Shown here one piece after another: positions 11,900-23,764 of a DNA stretch of 64,000 bases; position 1 is the first letter of the stretch, and every line of letters starts with the position of its first letter. Made by a program: the position numbers and the translations under genes. This DNA comes from Proales similis (Eukaryota; Rotifera; Eurotatoria; Ploima; Proalidae). Location of the stretch: assembly GCA_019059635.1 (NCBI GenBank), contig JAGVRJ010000015.1, positions 1 to 64,000 of the forward strand, in the 5' to 3' direction. A model generated the notes under the pieces. That model was given only the letters and a program-made list of their open reading frames with translations, was not told where the DNA came from and did not search any database.

Positions 11900-12580
11900 T
11901 TACTTTTTAGCAAAAGTTATTTTAATTGCATGAGTTGGAGCAATTTTGAATCCTTGCAGGGCATCTTTTCCAATGGTAGCTTGCTGCTCATTCTCAAACT
12001 CGACAAAAGCAATATCCGAACGTCCTGGCACCAAGCGAACTTCTTTGAATCCGACAAAAGGTTGGAAAAGCATCTGCAGAATTGATTGTTCTGTGTCATT
12101 GGGTAGGTTTTCCAGGAAAAGAATTTTGTTTGGCTGTTCGTTGGCCGGAACACTTGTATCCATTGGAACTTCAACGCTAGTGCTTATTTCTTCGCTAATC
12201 TCGGCAGCTGGGGTCTCGACCGTCTTCGCTTTTGACTTAGTCGACGGCGGAGGAGGAGCATTGGGATCGCGCTTCGGACGCTCTACAAATGTTCCCAAAC
12301 GTTTTGCTATGAGGTCCGACTGGCTTTTGGCATATTGAATTCGCATTGGCTTGTCGTAAAAAGGAAAGCCCTGCATAGAACGTAAAGCATTTGAAGCACT
12401 ATTGATATCACTAAAAATGACAAAGGCTTGGCCCCTCATTTTGAGCGATTTGGACGCAACAATGTCCAGAATCTGGCCGAATTGAGAAAAGATGGCATAG
12501 AGAGACTTTTTGAGTTCTTCCTTCTTGATCTTTTCGTTCAGGTTGTTAATATAGATTGTGTGATTAGGCTTGGCCTCCAT
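11900..12580 (-). CDS. snf: U1A/U2B''-type snRNP protein (snf)
   Basis: Single exon, 226 residues, close to fly SNF (216) and human U2B'' (225). Two RRM domains: residues ~7-85 with RNP2 IYINNL and RNP1 RGQAFVIF, and ~150-226 with RNP2 LFLENL and RNP1-like DIAFVEF. A Pro/Lys/Thr linker containing DPNAPPPPS joins them. The protein ends ...ITFAKK, the usual C terminus. It binds stem-loops of U1 and U2 snRNA and belongs to the spliceosomal snRNPs. The start [14 protein letters not shown] matches the family; an in-frame upstream ATG at 12643 would add 21 residues and is less likely. The stop codon overlaps a strong 5' splice-like sequence (AAAAAGTAAGT), noted among the findings. Confidence 0.93.
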   Translation of the reverse strand: MEAKPNHTIYINNLNEKIKKEELKKSLYAIFSQFGQILDIVASKSLKMRGQAFVIFSDINSASNALRSMQGFPFYDKPMRIQYAKSQSDLIAKRLGTFVERPKRDPNAPPPPSTKSKAKTVETPAAEISEEISTSVEVPMDTSVPANEQPNKILFLENLPNDTEQSILQMLFQPFVGFKEVRLVPGRSDIAFVEFENEQQATIGKDALQGFKIAPTHAIKITFAKK

Positions 12581-12649
12581 CGCTAAGTGAACCGATACTC
12601 TGAAATAGAGTTGGATTTCTCGCGCACTATTTGTACATTGCATCTACAC

Positions 12650-12709
12650 CAACGCCACTTCTAACTTAACACGCCCATATATGCCTTAATGAAGTTAGAA
12701 GTGGTCGTT
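12650..12709. repeat. 18-bp inverted repeat (hairpin, miRNA-precursor-like size)
   Basis: CCACTTCTAACTT at 12655-12667 is perfectly complementary to AAGTTAGAAGTGG at 12692-12704, and CAACG/CGTTG extend the stem outward across a one-base bulge. The result is an ~18-bp stem with a ~24-nt loop just upstream of snf. The size is like an animal pre-miRNA, but no known miRNA seed is recognised; a structured element of the snf promoter is the alternative. Confidence 0.45.
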
Positions 12710-13278
12710 GAAAAGAAAATGGTCTAATTCTTGTTTTAGCATTTCTAGGAATTTATTTTTAAAAATTAATTTATTCAACAATATATTAGATCGCACACGG
12801 TTTTTAGTTCCATAGATCACTTTTATTAATAAAAAAATTCAATCGTATAACAAATAATTTTTTTGGAAGGAATTTAGATGGAAGATTAAAAGCAAATTAG
12901 AAGAAATTCAATTGAGTTGGTGAATGATTTAAAAGAAAAAAAAAGAAATTTAATCTATTTTTTAGTCTAAGTACTTGTAATTTTTTTCGTTTTTTGTGTT
13001 TGATGAAAAAAAAAACTCTTGGTTCCCACGAAAGAGGAGTGAGCAAGCAACTACTGCAAGTACATCGTAGGACTTAAACATATCGACTAGCTGCAAGTCT
13101 TATAGAGCGTTTGAACGCACGAGCCGCGTAGACGAGGGACAACACGACTCGTATGCGCAGAGATGAACACGAGTTTATGTTACCAGAGACTTGAATCTTT
13201 CTGATTGAAGAAGCTTTGGCCTTAAAAGATTTGTTTGTTTAGATTTGTAGTGACCTATAAACGGCACCATAAAGCAAA
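12710..13278. other. AT-rich spacer upstream of eL29
   Basis: Poly-A and poly-T tracts to about 13015, then more balanced sequence with repeated ACGAG-like words around 13105-13175. No ORF, tRNA or snRNA recognised. The last ~200 bases probably hold the eL29 promoter and leader. Confidence 0.5.
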
Positions 13279-13595
13279 ATGGCCAAGTCAAAGAATCACA
13301 CTACCCACAACCAAAGTGAGTCCCTCAAATTGAAAAGACAACAAGCTCGTTACTAAATATCTCTTTAAGATCGAAAGAACCATCGAAATGGAATTTTCAA
13401 ACCTAAGGCCAAGCGATATCCTTCTTTGAAAGGCGTAATAATTTTTGAATTACTAAATTAAGAAATTAGTCAAAAATTGTTAACATCGTCAAGGTTGATC
13501 CCAAGTTCTTGCGGAACCTTCGTTTCTCAAAGAAGCACAACAAAAATACCCCAAGAGACACCCAAGCTGCTCCGAAGCAGATTGCTAAGAAGTAA
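13279..13595 (+). CDS. RPL29: Ribosomal protein eL29 (RPL29)
   Basis: Three exons too short to appear as long ORFs: 13279-13315, 13370-13434 and 13494-13595, with introns of 54 and 59 nt. The joined frame gives 67 residues starting MAKSKNHTTHNQ and containing RNGIFKPKAKRYPSLKG, followed by VDPKFLRNLRFSKKHNK. This matches eL29 almost residue for residue over its conserved core. The protein is short, like the insect form (about 76), and lacks the long Lys/Ala tail of mammals. It is a component of the large cytosolic ribosomal subunit. Start and both splice junctions are fixed by family conservation. Two AATAAA signals lie about 90 and 100 bases downstream (13682-13687 and 13691-13696). Confidence 0.95.
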
Positions 13596-13681
13596 AAATC
13601 TAACGTTCTAGTCCCAGAAAATATTTATTTCTAATATTATATGAATATCAGGTAAATTGGTTGACCAAAGGCCGCTGCTAA

Positions 13682-13696
13682 AATAAACTTAATAAA
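13682..13696 (+). terminator. Poly(A) signals for eL29 (two AATAAA)
   Basis: AATAAA occurs at 13682-13687 and 13691-13696, downstream of the eL29 stop and before the SLC15 gene on the same strand. This is a typical position for a cleavage signal. Confidence 0.5.
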
Positions 13697-13963
13697 AGAA
13701 CCAAAAGAAAACTGCTGCTTTCTTTTCAGAAAAACTACTTGCTTGGGAGGAAATTTTTTTAAGCGCTTAGGTTTAGGTTGGACAAGTGCTTGGGTTGATT
13801 GCCGCGTGATTAAATCGAAGTTATCTTACATCTCACGCGACAGGCTAGCAGACATACAGGCTAAATAAGGGTCGGCTCAGGACATGACAGCACATTATGC
13901 TCATTGTTTGATTTTACTAAGCGCAACTTACGCAATTCAAAGTTTGAAGCCAAAAGTGAAAGC
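13697..13963. other. Spacer and leader upstream of the SLC15 gene
   Basis: No gene seen. It contains a short interstitial telomere-like word (TTAGGTTTAGG, about 13767-13778) and the open frame upstream of the SLC15 ATG. Confidence 0.5.
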
Positions 13964-16177
13964 ATGAAAAGAGACGACCGAACACTTAACGGAGACGAGC
14001 TAGACGAGGATGAATATCAACCTTTGAGCACTGAGCAAACTCGCCTGTTGGCTCCCAACCCGAGGAATTTCAATAAAAGAGGGTCAGCAGAGCTACATGC
14101 AATTCAACTTCTAAGTTTAATGAACGAACGACGATCTTTGACGCAACAGAAAATGGCTATCGTAATATTATTGGCAGTCAACTCTCTAGAGCGATTTGCT
14201 TTTTACGGACTTGTCTGCAATTTCATATTATATTTGACTAAGCAGCCGTTAAATTGGGATTCATATAATGCATCACTGATGCTCTTATTGTTCTTGGGCA
14301 TCACCCATTCCTGCAGTGTTGCCGGTGGATGGGTGGCAGATGCGATTCTAGGCAAGTTTGCCACAATATGCATCAGCTTTTTCATTTACATACTGGGGTA
14401 TATTTCTTATCCCATGATGGCAATCAACGATACAAAAGTGCCATCTTTCTGTGGAGGAAATAACACTAGTGATCCAGCCCTAAACCATTCTGCCTTGTAC
14501 GAGGAAAGTACTCCTGGTCTAGGCATCGAAACTTGCTCGATGGTGGTGATCAGCTCTTCCGCGATGATTGGAGTCGCGGTTGGATTTTTGAAAGCCAATC
14601 TTGGACCTTTTGGAGCTGATCAAGTAAGAAAAAACAATCTATCATCAAACGCGGAGCTATGATCATTCTCCTAAGGTAACAAGTCTTGGCCAATCAATGC
14701 TTTTCAAATATTTCAGCTGGCTCTATTGGTGTACAAACTTAGGCTCATTGAGCAGTTTTCTTTTTCTAGCCTATATTCAACAAAATGTGAGCTTTTTTAT
14801 CGGATTCGTCATTCCACTCAGCTCCCTCATTCTCAGTTTCATCTTGTTTCTTAGCGGTAAACATTATTTTGAAAAGCCCAAAACTTTGAAAGGCTTAATT
14901 TAATTGAAAAAAGGCTATTTCTGCTATGTTAAGAAAGAGGCAGACAAATCGGTTATTGGCAACGTGGCTCGTGTCATTTATGAAGCTTTTAAGTCAATGC
15001 GTCGGTTTAAAAATTTACAAAAACAAAAAGAAAGAGAAAGAGAGCTTATTGAAGAAGAAAACGACGAGGAAAGTGAAAAAGACTTTTCAACTAGCTTGAG
15101 CCGGGTCTCCTTTTTGGATTTTGCAAAAATAAGATTCGGTGGTCCACTGGATGATAATCAAGTCGATGACATAAAAAGTTTAAAAAAAATTCTTATCTTG
15201 TTTGCCCTCTTGATACCTTATTGGATTATTTATTTTCAAGTGAGTGAGACCTCGTATTTCGATGAAATAATTTTTTAACATTCGACCATTAGGTGGAAAC
15301 TACTTATGTTGTACAGGGCCTTCATATGAAGCTATTTAATAGACGCTCGGACGGTCAGCCGTCGTTTATGGTAATATACTGTTTTTCTCCATAAAAAAAC
15401 TTGCCTTAAATTTCATCAAAGATACCCGCAGCATGGCTCTCTTTGGCAGACCAAGTAGCCATTCTGATCATGATTCCGTTCCTCGATCGCATTGTATATC
15501 CTAGTCTTCGTAAACGCTGCAGCTCTCGCTTGTATGACGAAAATAACCGACTGGTTATTGGAATGGCTTTTTCTTCTTTATCAGCCATAGCAGCTGGTAT
15601 TCTAGAGACTTTACGAATTAGTAGTATATACTCGGGCGAAGGAGCTCCGCACATCATTCAACAGATAATCGACAATACGACTTATTACGCCGCTGACTTG
15701 CACATACTTTGGCAACTGCCTCAATACACTCTGGTTGGTCTTGGAGAAGTTTTTTGTAGTGTCGCAGCACTATATTTCGCCTATTCAGCTGCTCCTAAAT
15801 CAATGCAATCAATCATAATGGGTTTATTCTACTTCTTTACGGGTATTGGAAGTTTGAGTGGCTCGTTCATTCTTTGGCTTTTCAGAAACATGATTTATTC
15901 GACCAGAGGCAAGTCGATAAATTGTTCAGATTGCCATCTTAATTACTATTTTTACTGTTTGGCCGCGATTCAGTTTTTCGGTCTCGTATTTTTTATTGTA
16001 TTTGACTGGCGTTGTTCAATAAGATCAACTAAAAAGTCAATAACACTCTCTTATCCAGAGAATGCCGAAACATTTAACGAAGACCCGAATGTTCTTATAA
16101 ATCGTAGAGTTTTGGCCAACGAATTTTACCGAGAAAATTCTGATGATCCACGAACTCTGTTAAAAGTCCAATCGTAA
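13964..16177 (+). CDS. SLC15 (POT/PTR2) proton-coupled peptide/histidine transporter, with an in-frame TAA
   Basis: Exons 13964-14623, 14676-15239, 15293-15370 and 15422-16177, with introns of 52, 53 and 51 nt, all in phase. The protein (about 685 residues if read through) is closest in layout to SLC15A4/PHT1: NSLERFAFYG in TM1, GGWVADAILGK, the PTR signature FGADQV, FSWLYWCTNLGS, and IPYWIIYFQVETTYVVQGLH before the second half. The N terminus has an acidic dileucine-like motif (EQTRLLAP), as expected for an endolysosomal transporter. The oddity is TAA at 14901-14903 inside exon 2, in the variable cytosolic loop, with coding sequence continuing in the same frame on both sides. A 21-nt GC..AG intron (14893-14913) would remove it exactly. 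Otherwise the locus is a recent pseudogene, a polymorphic null, or carries a sequencing error. ATG 13964 is the first in frame. Confidence 0.85.
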
Positions 16178-16243
16178 CCTATCTCAAAAAGCCTTTTGCT
16201 AAAAAAGCTCAAATAGAAGCATATTCTTGAAATATATACGTTA

Positions 16244-16249
16244 AATAAA
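16244..16249 (+). terminator. Poly(A) signal of the SLC15 gene
   Basis: AATAAA about 67 bases after the SLC15 stop, inside the 294-base spacer shared with the convergent METAP2 gene. Confidence 0.5.
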
Positions 16250-16471
16250 CACAAAAATATAAGTTTCATGACCGATTTATTTTATTGTTTACTGCGAAAT
16301 TAGAAAATAGCAAAAAGTTGATTAGCTTAATGCCCAAAGTAAAACAAAGCAAGTTGAGAATAATAATGTTATTCTGCTTTAAGATTTTATTAGCCATTCA
16401 ATAACAGTTTTGAGTGTTAAGAAGAGCAAAAGCAAAAGAAAACCACTAGGTGAAGCCTGATATTTAGGAGT

Positions 16472-18229
<1,758 letters not shown>

Positions 18230-18700
18230 GTTGAAATTTTTTTCGACTCTACTTAAGTTATTAAAGGGCTCTTAAGCCTTAAATGGATGAGGAGCATGCA
18301 ATAATTTCATCAATGTTTGTACTTACATGAGCATATCTAAGTTGTCTGCATAAACAGCTCTGAGGTGTTCATTAAGAGACTTGGAAAAGAATTAAGTCAA
18401 GTTTAATATTTTCCCATTATAATTCAGGGAATTTAAAACCTAAGTTTACCTAAAAAAGAAAATGTAGCGATAGAAAGTATCCGTCCAATAATGGATATTA
18501 TAGTTTCAGGCTATTGTTTAAAATTTGAATAAAATAAAAAGCTTTTGCCTTCAAGTGGTGCCGATTTAATTTTCAAGTAAAGAATTGAAAATAAAGTAGA
18601 AAAACTAAACTAGATTTCGAGAATGTTTTCAAATAAGTATGAAATTCCTAGCGACCAGAGACATTTAGTGAGAAAAAATACGAAATTCAAGATTTTTTAA
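18230..18700. other. Divergent promoter region, METAP2 / DEG-ENaC
   Basis: The two genes point away from each other across 471 bases. No ORF or RNA gene seen; no clear TATA element. Confidence 0.5.
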
Positions 18701-20266
18701 ATGGGCTCAGCAAAAGAATTTTTTAAAGACGTCAAAAAAGCATTCCTCGAGTGGATTGATAATTCTACTGCTCATGGAATCCCCAATATCTTTCGAACGG
18801 AGAAAATTGTCATCAAAATCTTATGGATTATAATTGTCTTTGCTGGTTTGGGAGGCTGCATTTACTTCATCACTACTAGTATCATCGAATATTTGCAATA
18901 TGATGTTGTAACTAAAGTGCGCATATTTAATGAAAATCCGGCAGAGTTTCCGACTATAACTATATGTAATATCAACTCATTTACAACTTCAGACGCAGAT
19001 AGTCTTTTTGAACAAATCGCACTAAGATCAAACTCATTCACTAATATAGAAAGTGAGATCACAATAGAGCAGATTGAAGCTGCTCAAGATTATTTTCTGC
19101 TGGAGGCTAAAAACCCATCATATAGTGAAGCTCAAAAAAGAGCCCTAGGACCAGACATTTCTGAAATGCTCATCACTTGTGAATTTCTTGGCGAGGCATG
19201 TAGCACATCAGATTTTGCATGGTATTACTTAATTGATTACGGCAACTGTTTTCGCTTCAATTCGGGAAAAGACTCAAGTGGCAACACTCAAAGTATTAAG
19301 AAGGTTTATAGTGCCGGTATATGGGAGTCATTGCACCTGGAGCTCTACGTTCCAGGCAGCAGTAACTTGGCTGGAACTCGAAAAAATTCCGGAATAAGGA
19401 TATATGTTAACAACAAATCAGAACTCTTAACTCCTTATTCCGATGGTATTGATGTTGCTTCCGGAACAATGGTCAACATTGGACTCAAAAAAACTTCGAG
19501 TGAACGCCTTCCAAGTCCGTACAGTGATTGCAATATTAATCAAATCCAAGACCCAACAGTCTACAATTATTTTAGCGATCAAGGCATTACATATACCGAA
19601 TCAAACTGCATTTACATTTGCTTGCAACTAAAGATAATTAAAAACTGTGGTTGCTATGATCTTTGGTTTGAAAACATTGATTCAAGCGCTACTCCGTGTT
19701 TAACCGAAACCCAAGTCTCATGTTCTGAAGCCTATCAAACAGAATTTTTTGATACGGAAGAGGATGCTAATTGCGCATCAATCTGTCCAAAAGAGTGCGT
19801 TTCTTACAGCTTAGAGTTTTTATCCTCCTACTCAGATTTTCCATCGATCAAGTATGCCGACTACTTGGCTACTAAGAGCTTGACAAGCGCTGGTGGTGTA
19901 ACCAGCTTAAGTGACCTTCGGGATAAAACAATCGCAGTTAATATTTATTTCCGAGAGCTTTCTTATACTAACATCCAAGAAGTCGAAAAAATAAGCATTT
20001 CTGGTTTAATTTCGACAATCGGAGGAACTCTTGGACTGTTCTTGGGTATGAGCATGCTAAGTATTGCTGAATTGGTCGAATTTGGCATAATATGCGGTTA
20101 CTTGGCGAAAAAGCAAATCTCGCAAAGAAAAAGCACCGTTAAGCCATTTTTGGATGATGAAAGTGAGAATGGATCTTCAAGATCAACCACTGCATCTTCT
20201 ACCGCCAAACTCACTCAAGAAAATTCAAAACTATCTTTGGTAACCCAGCGAAGAGACAGAATCTAA
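18701..20266 (+). CDS. DEG/ENaC family amiloride-sensitive-type cation channel subunit
   Basis: Single exon, 521 residues. Short cytosolic N terminus, TM1 at about residues 46-67 (IVIKILWIIIVFAGLGGC), a large Cys-rich extracellular domain (including FPTITICNIN after TM1 and CGCYDLW, CPKECVSYS further on), and a second membrane segment near residue 440. That segment holds the selectivity-filter-like GGTLGLFLGMSMLSIAEL. The cytosolic tail is Ser/Thr-rich. These are the hallmarks of trimeric DEG/ENaC channels (ASIC, FaNaC, degenerin). The filter GxS is read as G-M-S. Ligand (proton, peptide, mechanical) cannot be told from sequence. AATAAA follows 43 bases after the stop. Confidence 0.9.
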   Translation: MGSAKEFFKDVKKAFLEWIDNSTAHGIPNIFRTEKIVIKILWIIIVFAGLGGCIYFITTSIIEYLQYDVVTKVRIFNENPAEFPTITICNINSFTTSDADSLFEQIALRSNSFTNIESEITIEQIEAAQDYFLLEAKNPSYSEAQKRALGPDISEMLITCEFLGEACSTSDFAWYYLIDYGNCFRFNSGKDSSGNTQSIKKVYSAGIWESLHLELYVPGSSNLAGTRKNSGIRIYVNNKSELLTPYSDGIDVASGTMVNIGLKKTSSERLPSPYSDCNINQIQDPTVYNYFSDQGITYTESNCIYICLQLKIIKNCGCYDLWFENIDSSATPCLTETQVSCSEAYQTEFFDTEEDANCASICPKECVSYSLEFLSSYSDFPSIKYADYLATKSLTSAGGVTSLSDLRDKTIAVNIYFRELSYTNIQEVEKISISGLISTIGGTLGLFLGMSMLSIAELVEFGIICGYLAKKQISQRKSTVKPFLDDESENGSSRSTTASSTAKLTQENSKLSLVTQRRDRI

Positions 20267-20309
20267 CCGAATCAATGAACTCGCAAGATTTCCATTCTTT
20301 ATTATTCAC

Positions 20310-20315
20310 AATAAA
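20310..20315 (+). terminator. Poly(A) signal of the DEG/ENaC gene
   Basis: AATAAA 43 bases downstream of the channel stop codon. Confidence 0.5.
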
Positions 20316-20847
20316 AGCTTCAGCTGAATTCAATTGGATTCGAAGTGAAGGGACTCAAAAATATTTAACATGAATAAATTTGTTTCTTTCTTGCTATTCC
20401 AGGCTTATTCGATCTTTTACTTCAGTGTTTAGTTTAGTGTTTAGTCATGTGTTAATAATATGCACTATCTTTTATCTAAGGAATCTTTTGGCGTGCTTTT
20501 GAATTGGTATTTAAATTTGGCTTAAAATTAAGATTCAATGCAAAGTAGCTTAAATGTTTATATGACTCGCAAAGCTATATAAAAATCGAAGTCTTGGAAA
20601 AGATCTAAAAACGAAAAAGCAAGATTTTTATCAGTTTTAACCACTTGATATTCTTAAACGCGTGCTCACAATTATCGCTCAAGCATTTGATTATAATTGC
20701 AATATAAAAGGTGCATTTTTAAAGCATCTCAAGCCGGCATTTTATTACCATCTGTTGCTTTTCACGCTTGCACACGCTTCTTCACGTCCATAGTTGATTT
20801 ATTTAAAAGTAAAAAGCACATTTTCGGTTAGACACGAATTTAGCAAC
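20316..20847. other. Spacer upstream of the acyl-CoA synthetase gene
   Basis: AT-rich with no ORF. TATAAAAG at 20703-20710 is a possible TATA box for the gene starting near 20848. Confidence 0.45.
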
Positions 20848-23368
20848 ATGAACAATCTTGACTTGAACAATTTAACCGCTGTCCAATCAGTACGTAAATA
20901 GCAAATGAATAGATGAGAAAGATTAACACTTTTTGAATAGGATGGATCGCGAGTTTTAAAAAACCTTGTTCACCTTGCAGCAAGTAAGCAAATCCAAAGA
21001 GAGATAATGGACGAAGCTCAAACAATATATGATTTGTTTTTCCGCGCTTGTCGATACACCAGTACTGCTTTTCATTTTTTTAACTAACAACAACAAACTC
21101 TTGAAAGTCGTTTAAGATAATGGAAGTTATTTACTCTGGAGAGACGGAGATGAAACAAGAACTTTAACCTATTCTCAAGTGAAAGAGAAAGCCTACCATT
21201 TAACATGTGCGCTGCTTGGTCTAGGTCATGAGGCTTCAAGCATCCAAAGTATTGTGGGAATCTACGCCAAAAATCGTCCAGAAGTAATTTCTTTCAAGAT
21301 TTTGCGCCGCTTTAGCTTTATCTAGCTTTATGAATAGTGGATCATAGCAGATTTAGCTTGTATGTTTAATTCAATTCCGAACGCGCCATTGTACGATACA
21401 CTTGGTGATGAAGCATTGTTGTTTATAATGAAACAAAGTAACTTTGTCTTGAATCATCTATTTTAAAAAACTATTTTGATTCAATATTATTAAAGCGGAG
21501 ATGAAAACTGTAGTTTGTGATGATTCAGCAAAAGCTCTTAAACTTATTTCCCTCAATTCGCCATATTTGCGCAATATTATTCAAATAGAAAGTGAAATAA
21601 GCCAGGAAGCTGTTCAAAAAGCCAAAGAAGCAAATCTGAATTTGATTGACTTAAATCAAGCTATCGAAATGGGTCGTCTGAGGCTAAAGCCCATATCAGT
21701 AATTGATAAAAAAAGTCTTAAGCTTAATGCTTCATCTTTTTTTAACGTCCCATTTAGCCTCCTAAAGCCGAAAGTCTTTACACTATTTGCTACACAAGCG
21801 GCACAACTGGCCTCCCTAAAGGAGTTGAATTAACTCATAATAGCATAATTCAAATGATAGTATCAGTTATTTTTTATTTGGTAAAGGACCTTAACTTCGA
21901 TGTTCAGTGAAAGAACTTGCTGTTTATTTATAGTTTTAATCTATTCAAGAAACCTACAAAATTAGAACCTGGAAAAGAACGTCATCTCTCTTATTTGCCA
22001 TTGGCTCATGTTTTTGAGAGAGCAGCTCAGGTAGACAAACTTGCTCATCTTTTGATTAAAACCTGCATCTACACCCTAAACCTTTGTAGGTATTGGCTCT
22101 TGCCTTGGCGTCTGAAGTAGCTTTTTACAATGGGGATATGAAACGGATTGTAGAAGACTACAAATTTTTTAAACCCACTATTTTGGTTGTTGTTCCCCGT
22201 CTCCTGAACAAGTTTTATGTCATGGTAGGCGAGATATTTTTCATGAAAAGTCTAGGTTAGACTAATAAGAATTGATCAGATCAACGCCAAAATTGACTCA
22301 AAACCAGAGGACCAGAGAAAAATGTTCAAAATGGCCTTTGCTGCAAAAGAGCAAGAAACAAAGAAGTAATAGGGACATTATTTGGCACTAACTACGAAAC
22401 AAATAATCTCCATTCGATGGTCAAAGGGGTATAGTGAGCAAAGTTGGTCCCTATGAAGCGGCGTTTCAAGAGATACGAGAACTTTTTGGCGGTCGGGTGA
22501 AAGTCATGGTGACCGGCTCTGCTCCAATCTCTCCAGAAATTTTAAACTTCTTCCGGGTTATATCTGGATGTTATATTATAGAAGGATATGGCGCGACCGA
22601 AACATCGGGTGCTTCAACCATGCAACTTCCAAATGATCCCTCGGTTGGAAATGTTGGCGTTCCATTCTTGTGCGCCAGTATAAAGCTTATTGATGTACCT
22701 GAAATGGATTTAGTTGCTCAACGAGACAACAAAGGACAAGTAAATATTTACTGATCTCCAACAGACCAAAACTAAACCCTAAAATTAAGGTTCTTGTGCG
22801 AGGCTCTCATATATTTTCTGGTTACTATAAAGATCCAGTCAAGACAAAAGAGGTCTTAGATAATGATGGGTGGTATCATACAGGAGATATAGGGACATTT
22901 GATGAGGCCGGTCGTCTACGTATAATTGATAGAATTAAGCATATTTTTAAACTTTCGCAAGGCGAATACATCGCACCCGAAAAGATTGAAAATATTTGCA
23001 CACAGTGCCCTTTAGTTTCACAAATTTTCGTGTATGGAAACAGCTTAAAGAGCAGCCTGGTCGCCGTTGTAGTACCGGAAGAAATTGCGGTTAAAATGTT
23101 CGCAAAGAAAGCCGCTCTCCCAGAAACCATGACATTTAATCAACTATGCCGAGTGCCTCAGCTGAAGGCATATATTCTTTCGCAACTTCAGAAGTTGAGC
23201 AGGGAACATGGTTTAAATAGCCTTGAGACTATAAAAAATATTTACTTGCATGATGAATTGTTCAGCGTAGAAAATAACTTGCTTACTGCTACGCACAAAG
23301 CAAAGCGTCCTCAGTTGTTTAATTATTTCAAGACCCAAATCGAAGAGTTGTACCAGAATATGGATTAA
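20848..23368 (+). CDS. ACSL: Long-chain acyl-CoA synthetase (ACSL)
   Basis: Eleven exons in my reading: 20848-20889, 20989-21061, 21117-21283, 21338-21437, 21496-21698, 21758-21880, 21950-22030, 22090-22224, 22280-22365, 22427-22739 and 22790-23368, giving about 633 residues. Exon 1 is the least certain because its intron (99 nt) is longer than the others; translation could instead start at 21007. Signature motifs are [11 protein letters not shown] (AMP-binding P-loop), [46 protein letters not shown] and GWYHTGDIG. The enzyme activates long-chain fatty acids to acyl-CoA with ATP, usually on ER or mitochondrial outer membranes. No clear N-terminal membrane anchor is seen. An alternative 27-nt intron near 21907 also keeps frame, but the 69-nt one gives better spacing to YLPLAH. 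Confidence 0.9.
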
Positions 23369-23625
23369 ATACTTGATTTATCTTATTTTTATTGAAGTTG
23401 AAAGGGGCTAATCAAGTTAAGAGCCCCTCTTAGTTTCAATTAAGGTTAGTTCAATTAATTAACAACATATAAAACAGATTTAGTATCATTTAGTAACATG
23501 CTTGCAGAGTAGATAAATAAATCCGACATCTGATCGATTCTTCTTACTTTTTTCTATTATGAGAAACTAGAGTATTTACGGAAAAAAATTCAATAAACAA
23601 TAAACTTTCATAAAAAATGGATTAA

Positions 23626-23632
23626 GTCTCTA

Positions 23633-23682
<50 letters not shown>

Positions 23683-23699
23683 GAATCCACCTAGGGACG
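23626..23699 (+). tRNA. tRNA-Asn (anticodon GTT)
   Basis: A 74-nt cloverleaf: acceptor stem GTCTCTA pairs with TAGGGAC, the B box is GGTTCGAATCC, and the anticodon loop CTGTTAA carries GTT at 23660-23662. The discriminator base is G. No intron. A T-run starting just downstream (TTGTTTTTTT) is a pol III terminator. It sits between the converging ACSL and AMDHD1 genes. Confidence 0.96.
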
Positions 23700-23764
23700 C
23701 TTGTTTTTTTCTTCAGTTTTTTATTCATTTAAAACTTAAAATTTTGAATAAGCTTGATTTCTAA

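Noticed and set aside
11614-11913. 99-codon minus-strand ORF overlapping the snf 3' end
   Set aside because: No ATG, no recognisable domain; only of interest if the snf donor at 11903 is used.
12998-13205. Possible C/D-type snoRNA (TGATGA and CTGA boxes)
   Set aside because: The boxes are about 200 bases apart with no terminal stem; no resemblance to U3 or other long snoRNAs.
21007-21009. ATG at 21007 as the ACSL start
   Set aside because: Possible, but the frame is open upstream and a consistent first exon exists at 20848; kept as an alternative.
21907-21933. A 27-nt intron in the ACSL gene
   Set aside because: It keeps frame, but the 69-nt alternative (21881-21949) matches the intron size of the window and gives the usual spacing between the AMP-binding loop and YLPLAH.
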